49,259 nt of DNA from an uncultured Pseudoxanthomonas sp. (lineage in GTDB: Bacteria; Pseudomonadota; Gammaproteobacteria; Xanthomonadales; Xanthomonadaceae): assembly GCA_937975725.1 (NCBI GenBank), contig CALJUL010000068.1, positions 1 to 49,259 of the forward strand. Direction: 5' to 3'. Position 1 is the first letter of the stretch. Every line of letters begins with the position of its first letter. This document shows positions 32,969 through 41,253 of this stretch, in pieces. A program made the translations under genes and the position numbers. The notes beneath the pieces are model-generated. The model was not told where the DNA came from and ran no database searches. It saw nothing but the letters and a program-made list of their open reading frames with translations.

Positions 32969-33436
32969 TCAGGGCTGCGCCGGTTCCAGCCGACGGTGCG
33001 TTTCCGGCACCAGCATCAGCGCCGCCGATCCATACCAGGGGTGGTACTCGGCGACCATTTCGCCCTGCTGGATCACCGGGTCGGTCCCGGTCAGGCGCTG
33101 CGCTTCGTCCACGCTCTCCACCGCCAGCACGAACAGCCCGCGCCAGCCGGCCGGATCGTCGGCGAACGGCCCGGCCAGCGCCAGCCGGCCCTCGTTCGCC
33201 AGGCGCCCCATGTTGGCGAAATGGCCGGCGAACATCGCCTTGCGCGCCTCACCGTCCGCCACCCGCGTCGGCCCGGTCTTCAGGATCACCAGCACGTAGC
33301 GGCGCATTCCGCGCTCGTCCGCGCCGAGGCGCTTGGCCAGTTCGGCGTCGTGGCCCGGCGCCGGGCGCTCCTGCGCCAGCACGGGGCCGGCCGACAACGC
33401 GAAGGCCGCCACTGCGGCCAGGCAGACATGCTTCAT
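32969..33436 (-). CDS. Exported YciI-like protein
   Basis: A 155-residue protein with a signal peptide (MKHVCLAAVAAFALSAGPVLA) and a YciI/YCII-like domain (YVLVILKTGPTRV...AGHFANMGRLANEGRLALAGPF...WRGLFVLAVESVDEAQRLTGTDPVIQQGEMVAEYHPWYGSAAL). YciI proteins are usually cytoplasmic, so the export signal is unusual. The start at 33436 was preferred over the ATG at 33445 because AGGAG lies 9 bases before it, but directly against the other. Function is unknown; the conserved His and Asp of YciI are partly kept (GHF). Confidence 0.8.
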   Translation of the reverse strand: MKHVCLAAVAAFALSAGPVLAQERPAPGHDAELAKRLGADERGMRRYVLVILKTGPTRVADGEARKAMFAGHFANMGRLANEGRLALAGPFADDPAGWRGLFVLAVESVDEAQRLTGTDPVIQQGEMVAEYHPWYGSAALMLVPETHRRLEPAQP

Positions 33437-33508
33437 CGGCGCCATCTCCTGCGAACCCGGAACCCGCAGCCTACTCCGCCGCCGCGGGGGCTGTACGGCA
33501 CACGCCGC

Positions 33509-34390
33509 TCACAGCCGCTTCTCGAACCAGTGCTGCGCGTAGGGATTGTCGTTGTAGGCGGGGATCTCGGCGTAGCCGTTGCGCGCGTACAGCGCGCGCG
33601 CCTCCACCAGCGCGTGGTGGGTGTCCAGCCGCAGTACGCGCAGGCCGGCTTCGCGCGCCTGCGCCTCCAGCGCTTCCAGCACCCGTTGCGCCACGCCCAG
33701 GCCGCGCGAGGCCGGCGCCACCCACATGCGCTTGATTTCGCCCACGCCCTGCCCCAGCGCCTTCCATCCGCCGCAGCCGACGGCGGCGCCGTCCAGCCAG
33801 GCCAGCACGAACACGCCGGCCGGCGGCACCAGTTCGGCGGGGTCGGCCGATACGCTGCGCGCGGCGTCGAACCCGCCCTCGAAGCGCGCGTCCAGTTCGG
33901 CCAGGTAGGCGGCGATGCAGCCGCGCGCCGCGTCGCCGGCCGGGTCGGCAGCCTCGATCCGCACGGCCGATGCGCACAGCAGGCGTTCCACGTCGTCCAT
34001 CGCCGCCAGCAGGCGCTGCCGCTGCGCAGCGCTCAGCGGCGCCAGCAGGTCGCCGGCCAGCACCTGCGAACGCGCGTCCAGCGCCTCAACTTCGCGGCGG
34101 CCCTTGCGGGTCAGCGCGGCGCGGCGCACGCGCGCATCGTGCGGCGCCGGCCGGGTGACCAGCAGGCCCTGCGCCTCCAGCGCGCGCAGCAGCCGGCTCA
34201 GGTAGCCCGAGTCCAGCGCCAGCCGCACGCGCAGGTCGCGCACGTCGGCACCCTCGCGGCCGATCTCGAACAGCAGGCGCGATTCGGCCAGCGGCCGGCC
34301 CCGCCCCAGGTAGTCGTCGGTCAGCACGCCGATGCGCCGGGTGACCGTGCGGTTGAAGCGGCGGACCTGCTGGATCTGGCTCTCGTCCAT
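33509..34390 (-). CDS. MarR-GNAT bifunctional protein (HTH regulator fused to acetyltransferase)
   Basis: A 293-residue fusion. Residues 1-140 form a MarR-type winged helix (VRRFNRTVTRRIGVLTDDYLGRGRPLAESRLLFEIG; LALDSGYLSRLLRALEAQGLLVTRPAPHDARVRRAALTRKG). Residues 150-293 form a GNAT domain with the acetyl-CoA motif VAPASRGLGVAQRVLEALE and the tail ALYARNGYAEIPAYNDNPYAQHWFEKRL. The length and fusion order are those of the known bacterial family, whose targets are mostly unknown. The ATG overlaps a perfect palindrome and sits 6 bases after a -10-like box, so the gene is probably autoregulated and read from a leaderless message (see the promoter entry). Confidence 0.92.
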   Translation of the reverse strand: MDESQIQQVRRFNRTVTRRIGVLTDDYLGRGRPLAESRLLFEIGREGADVRDLRVRLALDSGYLSRLLRALEAQGLLVTRPAPHDARVRRAALTRKGRREVEALDARSQVLAGDLLAPLSAAQRQRLLAAMDDVERLLCASAVRIEAADPAGDAARGCIAAYLAELDARFEGGFDAARSVSADPAELVPPAGVFVLAWLDGAAVGCGGWKALGQGVGEIKRMWVAPASRGLGVAQRVLEALEAQAREAGLRVLRLDTHHALVEARALYARNGYAEIPAYNDNPYAQHWFEKRL

Positions 34391-34425
34391 TGCCTGACTT
34401 TAGTCAGGCAATCAGCGGAGGTCAA
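34389..34425 (-). promoter_or_regulatory. Probable autoregulated leaderless promoter of the MarR-GNAT gene
   Basis: On the minus strand, TTGACC (34425-34420) is followed after 17 bases by TAAAGT (34402-34397), then 6 bases and the ATG (34390-34388). A start of transcription about 7 bases after the -10 would fall on the A of the ATG. A perfect 10-bp inverted repeat (half-sites 34389-34398 and 34403-34412, ATTGCCTGAC and GTCAGGCAAT, spacer TTTA) covers the -10 box and the start codon. No Shine-Dalgarno sequence is present. The -35 box contains the stop codon of the upstream gene. This is the expected layout for a MarR autorepression site. Confidence 0.65.
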
Positions 34426-35174
34426 CGCGGGGCCAGGGATGCCGCCGCGGGCGCGCCCGTGTTTCCTTCTTCCGCCAGCGGGCCGCCCACGTCGAGCACG
34501 TATTCGAAGTTCTGCCGCATGCCGCCGTAGGCTTCGTCGGGCGCGCCGTAGTTGGCGCCGACCACCAGCCGGTGGCGGCCCGGCGGCAAGGGCCTGAGCA
34601 TGATCCAGTAGCCGTCCGAGGCCGCCAGCGGCGAGGCCTCGTCGTCCGGGTCCAGCGGAAAACAGCCGGCGCTGCGGACGCGCCGCGCACTCACGTCGCC
34701 CAGCGGCCTGCCGTCCAGCAATACCACCGCGCTCACCAGATGGTCGTTGTTGACCGACGCCGCGGCCTGCAGGGCGCGGCAGCCCGGGCCGACGCCGCGA
34801 CGCACCTGGTGGTGGATCATGTTGATGACCGGCACCAGCACGTGCTTGCCGGCCGGGACCGTGCAGCGGCGCAGGGCGTCGAAGGTGCCGTCGGTGCCGG
34901 CCAGGAACCACACCGCGCCGTCCTGCCCCAGCGCGCACAGGCGGCCATCGGGATCGCGGTAGGGTTCGACCCATTGCGCCAGCGCCCATTGCCACCAGCG
35001 CGCCGTCCATTCGCCGAGGCCGGCGCCGTCCACCGGACCGTCCGCGATCGGGGTTTCCCGGTCTGCGGCAGCCGGCAGGGCGGCGTACAGTGGTTGCGTT
35101 GCCGCGAACGCCAGCGCCAGCGCGGCCGCCAGGATCGCGGGTACGGCCCGCCGCTTCGTCTCGTTGTTCCCCAT
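34422..35174 (-). CDS. Exported protein of unknown function
   Basis: A 250-residue protein with a signal peptide (to about residue 32). The mature part has WTARWWQWALAQWVEPYRDPDGRLCALGQDGAVWFLAGTDGTFDALRRCTVPAGKHVLVPVINMIHH, a pattern I recognise from secreted proteins of unknown function in several bacterial phyla. Two pairs of cysteines (in RLCALG and RRCTVP, and in GPGCRAL and SAGCFPL) could form disulphides. The C-terminal 70 residues (YWIMLRPLPPGRHRLVVGANY) look like a beta-sandwich. It ends where the -35 region of the MarR-GNAT gene begins. Confidence 0.75.
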   Translation of the reverse strand: MGNNETKRRAVPAILAAALALAFAATQPLYAALPAAADRETPIADGPVDGAGLGEWTARWWQWALAQWVEPYRDPDGRLCALGQDGAVWFLAGTDGTFDALRRCTVPAGKHVLVPVINMIHHQVRRGVGPGCRALQAAASVNNDHLVSAVVLLDGRPLGDVSARRVRSAGCFPLDPDDEASPLAASDGYWIMLRPLPPGRHRLVVGANYGAPDEAYGGMRQNFEYVLDVGGPLAEEGNTGAPAAASLAPR

Positions 35175-35241
35175 GGCGCCCCCGTGTCGTCGCACCGGCG
35201 CCAGCATACGGCGAAGGCGCTGCCCGCGCCGTCGCACCGGC

Positions 35242-35835
35242 TCAGGCGCCGCCCAGTCCCGCCGAGGCGCGTTGTTCCGGCGTCAGCACCAGCGGCGGGC
35301 GGATCGGCTGCCCTTCGGCGTCGAAGAAGGTGGTGTCGCGGCGGCGCCGCAGTTTCGCCACGGCCACGTGGGCGAAGATCTCCAGCCCGGCCAGCAGGAA
35401 CGCCAGCGGCGTGCGCCGCACCGGGCCGGTGGCCGATGCCGTGTTGAGGACGACGTGGTCGCGCGGGCCCAGTTCGAGATCGAGCGCATCGGGGGCGACA
35501 GCCAGCACCGGGGCCAGGACGCCGACGTAGAAGATGCCGGCATCGCGCGGCGTGTTCGCCAGCGGGGTTCGGCAGCAGGCGGCGTACCAGCGCAGCAGGC
35601 CCTTGCGGCTCAGCGACAGGCAGGCCAGGTGCTCCTGGCCGGCGGTGAAGCACACGCCGGTTGGCGCCATCGGCACGATGTCGGTGCCGCCCTGCGCATC
35701 CAGCACCCAGGTGGCGCCGAGGAAGCGCGCGAACGCCTGGCAATGGCGGCAATGGCAGGTGGCGCGCGTGTAGGCGCGCTCGATGTCCACTTCGCCCCTC
35801 AACCGCCCGCAGCGACAGCGCAACTGCATCGCCAT
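35242..35835 (-). CDS. DUF6151/GFA-like zinc-binding protein
   Basis: A 197-residue protein with cysteine pairs of the GFA (glutathione-dependent formaldehyde-activating) type: CRCG near the N-terminus, CHCRHC at about 30-35 and a CC pair in YAACCRTPLANTP. These resemble zinc-binding positions of GFA proteins, but the sequence belongs to the DUF6151 group, whose activity is not known. GGGAGG five bases before the ATG at 35835 supports that start over the one at 35829. The HDOD gene ends 68 bases upstream on the same strand. Confidence 0.8.
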   Translation of the reverse strand: MAMQLRCRCGRLRGEVDIERAYTRATCHCRHCQAFARFLGATWVLDAQGGTDIVPMAPTGVCFTAGQEHLACLSLSRKGLLRWYAACCRTPLANTPRDAGIFYVGVLAPVLAVAPDALDLELGPRDHVVLNTASATGPVRRTPLAFLLAGLEIFAHVAVAKLRRRRDTTFFDAEGQPIRPPLVLTPEQRASAGLGGA

Positions 35836-35903
35836 GACCACCTCCCCGGCCGCTTGCCCATGCCATCCATAACCGATGCAGCGTATGGCCGGCGTCAAGC
35901 CGG

Positions 35904-36833
35904 TCAGGCCGCGTCCCTCGCCGCGGGCGCGGCGAACGCCGCGCTGGCCTCGGGTGCGGCCAGGGCCAGCACGCGCCCCAGCCCACCCATCGCGGACAGG
36001 TCGCCGTGGGCCTGCTCGTCCAGCGCCTGCATCAGGCGCGCGGACAGCGCCCATTCCTTCGCCACCGCGCAGCCGATGCGCGGCGCCCAGGCCTGCAACA
36101 CCCGTGCGGCCAGCGCCGGCTCCGGCGCCGCGCAATGCCAAGACGCGCAGGCATCGCGCAGCGCCTGCACCGTCACAATGGCGCCCAGCCCGTGCAGCAG
36201 CGCCAGCAACTGCGCGGCGAAGGCGTCCTCCTTGCTCATCGTGCGCGCGTGCCGCGCCGCCGCCAGCGCGGCGTGCTGGGTATGTTCCCAGACCCGTTCC
36301 GGCAGCCGGCCGAAGACGCCGCCCTCCACCTGCATCACCGGCTGCATCAGCGCCACCGCGATCAGATGGCGCAGGCCGCCGGTACCCACCATCGCGACCG
36401 CGCGATCCAGGCTTTCCACCGGCGCGGGCTGGCTGCGGTAGAGGGCGCTGTTGGCGAGCTTCAGCAGATGGGCGGCGAGCGCGGGATCGCGCGCGATGAT
36501 GCCGGCGATCTCGCGGCCGGAAGCCGCATCGTCGTTCAGCGTGCTCAGCAGCCGGGGCAGCAACTGCGGGCGGCGCGGCAGCCGCTGCGGTTCGGTGGCG
36601 AAGCGGCGCAGCGCCTGTTCGGCCGCGGCGACCAGTGAGGCGGCTTGTTCCGGTCCGCAGTGCGGCTGCCCTTCGCAGGCCAGCACCACCAGCGGCAGCG
36701 CCCAGTCGCGGTCGGGTGCGGCCTCGCCGCCATCCGCGGCCACCGGCGGGTCCGCAGCGGGCACGGCGACGCCCATGGGAGACGCCGCAGCACGCCCCCG
36801 CCACCATACGGTCAATGCCTTCAGCAAGGCCAC
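35904..36833 (-). CDS. HDOD-domain signalling protein
   Basis: A 309-residue protein with an HDOD domain (about 85-275), a nuclease-like fold related to HD hydrolases that usually lacks metal-dependent catalysis and acts in signalling. Visible are LPRRPQLLPRLLSTLNDD, IARDPALAAHLLKLANSALYRSQ, SLDRAVAMVGTGGLRHLIAVALMQPVM and LLALLHGLGAIV, where the canonical HD residues are missing. The N-terminal 60 residues are Ala-rich and probably flexible. The start is GTG at 36833 with AAGGGGA upstream. Confidence 0.87.
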   Translation of the reverse strand: MALLKALTVWWRGRAAASPMGVAVPAADPPVAADGGEAAPDRDWALPLVVLACEGQPHCGPEQAASLVAAAEQALRRFATEPQRLPRRPQLLPRLLSTLNDDAASGREIAGIIARDPALAAHLLKLANSALYRSQPAPVESLDRAVAMVGTGGLRHLIAVALMQPVMQVEGGVFGRLPERVWEHTQHAALAAARHARTMSKEDAFAAQLLALLHGLGAIVTVQALRDACASWHCAAPEPALAARVLQAWAPRIGCAVAKEWALSARLMQALDEQAHGDLSAMGGLGRVLALAAPEASAAFAAPAARDAA

Positions 36834-37153
36834 CTGCGTCCCCTTGGCACGGTCGATGGAACGGTAGCGGCCGGCCGCGGCGTTAATTGAGCGATGGGAG
36901 GAGCGAAGGGAATCACCGCAGCGCTACGGACGGCGGCAGCCCGCAGTGGCAGCTCACTCCCGCCCCTTCGTCTTCCGGATGCCGCATGCGTTTCGGTAGC
37001 GGCTCGTCGGGCGATGCATCGCCCGACGGCGACTCAGGCCATGCACGGCATGACAGCGGAGGCCGGCTGTTGCCTGGCACTGGGCACTACACCGCGCCAC
37101 GATTCCGGCAGGCACTCACGCAGGCGCGCGCGAGCCATGCCGGCGCAACAGCA
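36834..37153. other. Intergenic region with a 24-bp perfect palindrome
   Basis: These 320 bases separate the HDOD gene from the DksA-like gene. I see no credible gene. A perfect 24-base palindrome at 37005-37028 (half-site CGTCGGGCGATG) stands out; it has a GTAG at 36997-37000, recalling REP heads. No T run follows, so it is not a standard terminator. Confidence 0.55.
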
Positions 37154-37420
37154 TCAACGCAACTGGCTGTCCTTGCTGCCGCGGCGGTTGTACAGGGCGC
37201 CGCCCTGCTCTTCCCTGTCCGCTTCCTCCTGGCAGGCCACGCACAGGCGCACGCCCGGCACGGCGCGCTGGCGCGCCAGCGGAATGGGTTTCTCGCATTC
37301 CTCGCAGTGGCTCAGGCTGGGGCCCTTGGGCAGCGCACGGCGCGCCCGCTCGATGCCGTCCTTGACCGTCGCATCGATCTGTTCCTGTACCGCGCCGTCA
37401 CCGGCCCAACCGGTCGCCAT
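37154..37420 (-). CDS. DksA/TraR-family C4 zinc-finger protein
   Basis: An 88-residue protein with the four-cysteine zinc finger CEEC...CVAC (about 40-64; CEECEKPIPLARQRAVPGVRLCVACQEEAD), as in short DksA/TraR proteins that bind the RNA polymerase secondary channel. It lacks the long coiled coil of full-length DksA, so it is of the short TraR/YbiI-like type. A GGAG lies 8 bases before the ATG. The C-terminus EEQGGALYNRRGSKDSQLR is basic. Confidence 0.9.
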   Translation of the reverse strand: MATGWAGDGAVQEQIDATVKDGIERARRALPKGPSLSHCEECEKPIPLARQRAVPGVRLCVACQEEADREEQGGALYNRRGSKDSQLR

Positions 37421-37557
37421 GATCGTCTCCTCGCGCTGCGTGCCACGGCATGCAGCTTACGCCCGATGGCCCGGCCATGCCTGACGCGCACCGGAACACC
37501 CGGGCGGGCCGCCCATGCCCGCGCGGGCCCGCGACCGGACCGGCACGGCGCGCGGGA

Positions 37558-38484
37558 TCAGGGATGCGCCAGGGCGTAGTCGATCGCCGCGCACACCGCG
37601 GCGACCTGCGCGGCGTTGCATTGCGCGGGCGTGGCCTTGGGGCTGTCCGGGTAGACCTCGGTGGTCGTGGTGTAGCGCGCGTCCGTCACGCCGGCACACA
37701 GGCCCAGCGGCTTGAAGGCGTAGCGGATCACGCCTGGCGACACCACCGGCGAGCCGATGATCTCGCCGGCGGCGTCGGCCGGCGCGATGTGGGTGACCTG
37801 CGCCACGGCGTCGATCACCGCCTGCTGGAAGCCGGGCTGCGGATTCTCGCTGTCGTCCACCAGGTAGAAGCCGTCCGGGATCGTGCCCGGCTCGAACGGC
37901 TTGCCGTCGCGCGCCGCCAGCGCCGGGCGGAATTCGGTCTCGTCGGTGTCGGTGGTCTCGTGCAGGTCGATGTGCATGGCCACGCGCCCGCGCAGCGGCG
38001 CGACCAGCCGGATCAGCGCGGCCGATTCCTGCGCCGGGCTGTGCTCGCGGAACGAGCGGTTGGGGTCGATGGCCTCGGCGTTCCAGCGGTGGATGCGCTC
38101 GTAGCCCCACGGGCTGACGCAGGGCACCACCAGCAGGTTCGCCCTGCCGGCGTAGTCCGCGGCCCGCGCGTCCAGGAATTGCAGCGCGCCGTGCACGCCG
38201 CTGGTCTCGTAGCCGTGCACGCCGCCGGTGACCAGCATGGTCGGCAAGGCGTCGTTCCAGTCGCGGCTGCGCACGGCGAGCAGCGGATAGGTTTCGCCGG
38301 GGCCGTAATCGAGCGTGCCGTACTGCTCCACGGCGAAGCGGTCGCGCAGGCGGTCGATCGCCGCCACCACGTCGTCCGCGTGGCTGCGCTGCACCCGTTG
38401 CTGCGCGCGCCATTCGGCTTTCTCGGCCGCGCCCCAGGGCTGGCCGGGCGTGCCGATGGGATGAAAGCGTGCGGGCGTGTTCAT
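37558..38484 (-). CDS. M14-family metallocarboxypeptidase
   Basis: A 308-residue cytoplasmic zinc peptidase without a signal peptide. The zinc site is in GGVHGYETSG (His and Glu of HxxE) and the third ligand in DLHETTDTD; WGYERIHRWN and DPNRSF are also typical of this subgroup. Near the C-terminus TTTTEVYPDSPKA probably carries the catalytic glutamate. It is related to the succinylglutamate desuccinylase/M14 superfamily. This is the second M14 enzyme in the window but only distantly related to the one at 1122. Confidence 0.87.
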   Translation of the reverse strand: MNTPARFHPIGTPGQPWGAAEKAEWRAQQRVQRSHADDVVAAIDRLRDRFAVEQYGTLDYGPGETYPLLAVRSRDWNDALPTMLVTGGVHGYETSGVHGALQFLDARAADYAGRANLLVVPCVSPWGYERIHRWNAEAIDPNRSFREHSPAQESAALIRLVAPLRGRVAMHIDLHETTDTDETEFRPALAARDGKPFEPGTIPDGFYLVDDSENPQPGFQQAVIDAVAQVTHIAPADAAGEIIGSPVVSPGVIRYAFKPLGLCAGVTDARYTTTTEVYPDSPKATPAQCNAAQVAAVCAAIDYALAHP

Positions 38485-38777
38485 GGCGGCGGGTCGATGG
38501 CGGAGAACAGGGGCGGCACTATAGCAGCGGCGGCTCGCCGCTCCCTGCGCGGCGGCCGTGCGCGCATGCGGCCTGGATGCGGTTGCCGGGCGCCACCGGT
38601 TCGCTTCCGCCACGATGCGTCACCCACGGCGCGCATCGTGCCTGCCGGAACGGCGAAGACGGCAAAGCGCACGAGGTACCGCATATGCCGCGGGCGACAC
38701 TCCGCCGAGGCGGTCGCCAACCGCAACCGCAACACGCCACCGCGCGGAACGTCGCCCCGCCCCGACAACCACGCGCA
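38485..38777. other. Intergenic region without recognised content
   Basis: These 293 bases lie between the M14 gene and the VOC gene. Reading frames on both strands have no recognised motif, and no repeat or terminator stands out. Confidence 0.5.
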
Positions 38778-39692
38778 TCAATCGTCCTGCTGCGCGTCCT
38801 CGATGCCCGCCACGTCCAGCTTCTTCATGCCCAGGAAGGCCCGGGTGACGCGCTCCACCAGCGCCGGATCGCCGGAGGTCATCAGCTCGTCCAGGATCGC
38901 CGGCGTCACTTGCCAGGACAGGCCGTAACGGTCCTTGCACCAGCCGCACTGCTCGGCTTCCGGCACCGACGACAACTGCGCCCAGTAACGGTCGATCTCG
39001 GCCTGGTCGCGACAGGTGACCAGGAAGGACACCGCCTCGTTGAAGCCGAAGCCGTGGGGATACCCGCTGTCCATGGCGATGAACCAGGTCCGGTCCAGGC
39101 GGAAGTCGGAGAACAGCACCGTGCCAGCCTTGTCGTGCCCCTCGTCCGCGGGACGGCGCACAAGTTGCCCGGGGCGGGAATCGTCGAACACGCTGCGGTA
39201 GAACGCGCCGGCCTCCTCGGCCTTGCCGTACGCCGGTCCGGTGAACAGCAGCGCCGGCATGATGAAAGGGCGCGGCTCGCCGGCCGGATCGGTCAGGATC
39301 AGTTGCCACGACAGGCCGTAGCGGTCCTGCACCCAGCCGTAGCGCTTGCTGAAGGGGTATTCGTTCAGCGGCATCAGCGCCTGGCCACCCTCGCTCAGCT
39401 TCGCCCATGCCGCATCCAGGTGCGCGCGCGCCTGTGGATCGCGCACGGGATCGTAGTTGAGCATGAACGAAACGGACGGATTGAAGGCGAAGTGCGGCCC
39501 GGCGCTGATCGCCATGAACGGCTGCCCGGCCAGCACGAACGCCACCACGTCGCAGTCCCCGGACGGCGTGTCGTGCAGGCGGACCACGGAATCGATGCGC
39601 GAGTCGGGGAACAGCGAGCAATAGAACGCGGCGGCCTCGCGGGCCTGGGTATCGAACCAGAGGTGCGGCGTGATCGGCTTGACGAGCGACAT
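38778..39692 (-). CDS. Tandem VOC (PhnB-like) protein
   Basis: A 304-residue protein made of two PhnB/3-demethylubiquinone-methyltransferase-like VOC domains: residues 1-155 (ITPHLWFDTQAREAAAFYCSLFPDSRID...YGWVQDRYGLSWQLI) and 160-295 (LLFTGPAYGKAEEAGAFYRSVFDDSR...CGWCKDRYGLSWQVTP). The duplicated DRYGLSWQ motif shows an internal duplication. It may be a fused duplicate of single-domain PhnB-like proteins whose function is not established. GCAGGAG precedes the ATG at 39692. Confidence 0.92.
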   Translation of the reverse strand: MSLVKPITPHLWFDTQAREAAAFYCSLFPDSRIDSVVRLHDTPSGDCDVVAFVLAGQPFMAISAGPHFAFNPSVSFMLNYDPVRDPQARAHLDAAWAKLSEGGQALMPLNEYPFSKRYGWVQDRYGLSWQLILTDPAGEPRPFIMPALLFTGPAYGKAEEAGAFYRSVFDDSRPGQLVRRPADEGHDKAGTVLFSDFRLDRTWFIAMDSGYPHGFGFNEAVSFLVTCRDQAEIDRYWAQLSSVPEAEQCGWCKDRYGLSWQVTPAILDELMTSGDPALVERVTRAFLGMKKLDVAGIEDAQQDD

Positions 39693-39786
39693 GGCGGACT
39701 CCTGCGTTGGGGCTCTGCCCGGCGACGAAGTGGGGCGCCCGGGATCGACACAGCCTGCCACGCGCGGCGTAAACGCCGCGTCCCGT

Positions 39787-41085
39787 TCAGGGCGGCAGCA
39801 GCTTCCAGAACATGCCGTTCTTCAGTTTCACGGTCTGCAGCGGCTTGCGCTGGGCCGCCGGCAGGTTGGCGCGGAACATCTCGCGGATGTCGCCCATCAC
39901 CTTGTCCGACTCCATGAAATAGGAATGCGCCAGCACGCTCCGATCCACCCCGGACACGTCGATGGTGTCCACGCCGTCGACCAGCAGCACGCCTTCGCTG
40001 GTGTCGCCGGCGCGCGGGCCGCGGTTGACCTGCCTGGACGCCTTCAGCGCCAGGTCTTCGGACGAGGCGTACAGCGTGACCCGGCCACTGGCCAGGCGCA
40101 TCGCCGGCGCCAGTTGCTCGCGGAACACCTTCGCGTCGATGTCCGGCGCGGCCAGGATGATGCCGCGGAAGCGCCCGCGCAGGTCAGGACGCCTGGCCAC
40201 CAGGTTGCGGACGGCCTGGGTGACACCGCGCGTGCCCATGCTGTGGCCGATGACGTACAGGTCCTGCGCGCCGGAACGGTCGGCCATGTCGGCCAGGAAG
40301 CCCTCGATCGCCGGCACCGAACGGGCGATGGCGCCCTCGTCGCTGAAGTAGCCCGACAGCGCGGCCTGCGACGGCCAACTGTAGAACACCGGCGCGCCGT
40401 CGAAGCGCAGGTCGTAGGCCAGTTGCGCGGTGCGGCGGGCGGCGTCGCGGAAGCCGACGTTGTAGCCGTGCACGAACACGAACGCGCTGTGCGAGCGCGA
40501 CGCGCCCACGCGCTCGTACAGCGCGGAGAAGAAGGGCGCGCGTTGCAGGCGTGCCACGTCCTGCAGGACGACGTGCTGCTGCGCGTCCTCCTCGAATTCC
40601 AGCAGGTACCACTTGGGCGATTCCAGTTCGCCGGCGACGTGATTCCTGGGAATGCTGACCCGGGCGGTGCCGTAGGTGAGCCCGCTGTCCACGTCGGCGG
40701 TGAAGCGCTCGCCGGGCGGCCGGCTGAGGAAGTCGCGGGCGGGCACGCGATTGGTGGCGTAGAACACGTCGACGTTGACGAAGTCCTCGCGCGGCGGCGG
40801 TGGTGCCGGCGGAGGCGGCCGGGACGCGGACGGCGGCGCCTGCGCTTCCGCAGCGCGGCGGCGCGCGGCTTCGGCCTCGGCGGCGGCGCGCGCACGTTGC
40901 TGGTCGGCGCGCTCGGCTTCGGCGCGCTGGCGCTGGGCACGTTCGGCTTCGGCGCGTGCCGCGGCCTCCGCGGCGGCGGCTTCGCTGGGCGGCGGAGGGG
41001 GCGGCGGCGGAGGCAATTCGCGCACCCGCTTGGCACAGCCGGCCAGCACCAGCGCCGCCCGCATCAGGCAGACCATACGCCGCAT
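39787..41085 (-). CDS. DUF900 alpha/beta-hydrolase lipoprotein with proline and coiled linker
   Basis: A 432-residue protein with a lipobox (LVLAGC, Cys17), then a run of nine prolines, a helical Ala/Glu/Arg-rich segment (about 34-80), a second proline-rich stretch and a DUF900 alpha/beta-hydrolase domain. The domain shows VFYATNR, FVHGYNVGF, FYSWPSQ, the nucleophile elbow GHSMG (YVIGHSMGTRG) and AAPDID. The linker may span the peptidoglycan or periplasm; that is inferred from its composition. The reaction and substrate are unknown. An AGGGG lies before the ATG at 41085. Confidence 0.88.
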   Translation of the reverse strand: MRRMVCLMRAALVLAGCAKRVRELPPPPPPPPPSEAAAAEAAARAEAERAQRQRAEAERADQQRARAAAEAEAARRRAAEAQAPPSASRPPPPAPPPPREDFVNVDVFYATNRVPARDFLSRPPGERFTADVDSGLTYGTARVSIPRNHVAGELESPKWYLLEFEEDAQQHVVLQDVARLQRAPFFSALYERVGASRSHSAFVFVHGYNVGFRDAARRTAQLAYDLRFDGAPVFYSWPSQAALSGYFSDEGAIARSVPAIEGFLADMADRSGAQDLYVIGHSMGTRGVTQAVRNLVARRPDLRGRFRGIILAAPDIDAKVFREQLAPAMRLASGRVTLYASSEDLALKASRQVNRGPRAGDTSEGVLLVDGVDTIDVSGVDRSVLAHSYFMESDKVMGDIREMFRANLPAAQRKPLQTVKLKNGMFWKLLPP

Positions 41086-41253
41086 CGTTCACCCCTGTCT
41101 GTGGATACCGGCGCGCTCCACCCCGGGCGCTCCGACGCGGCGATGGTAGCACCGCGCCGTGCCGCCATCGCGCGCCGCGGCCTGCGCATTCCGTACACTG
41201 GCCGGCCTTTCCCTCGCGGCCGCGACCTCCATGCCCGACCGTTCCGCACGTCT

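Noticed and set aside
36894..37484. Plus-strand frame across the intergenic region and the DksA-like gene
   Set aside because: No recognisable content; it covers the well-supported zinc-finger gene on the other strand.
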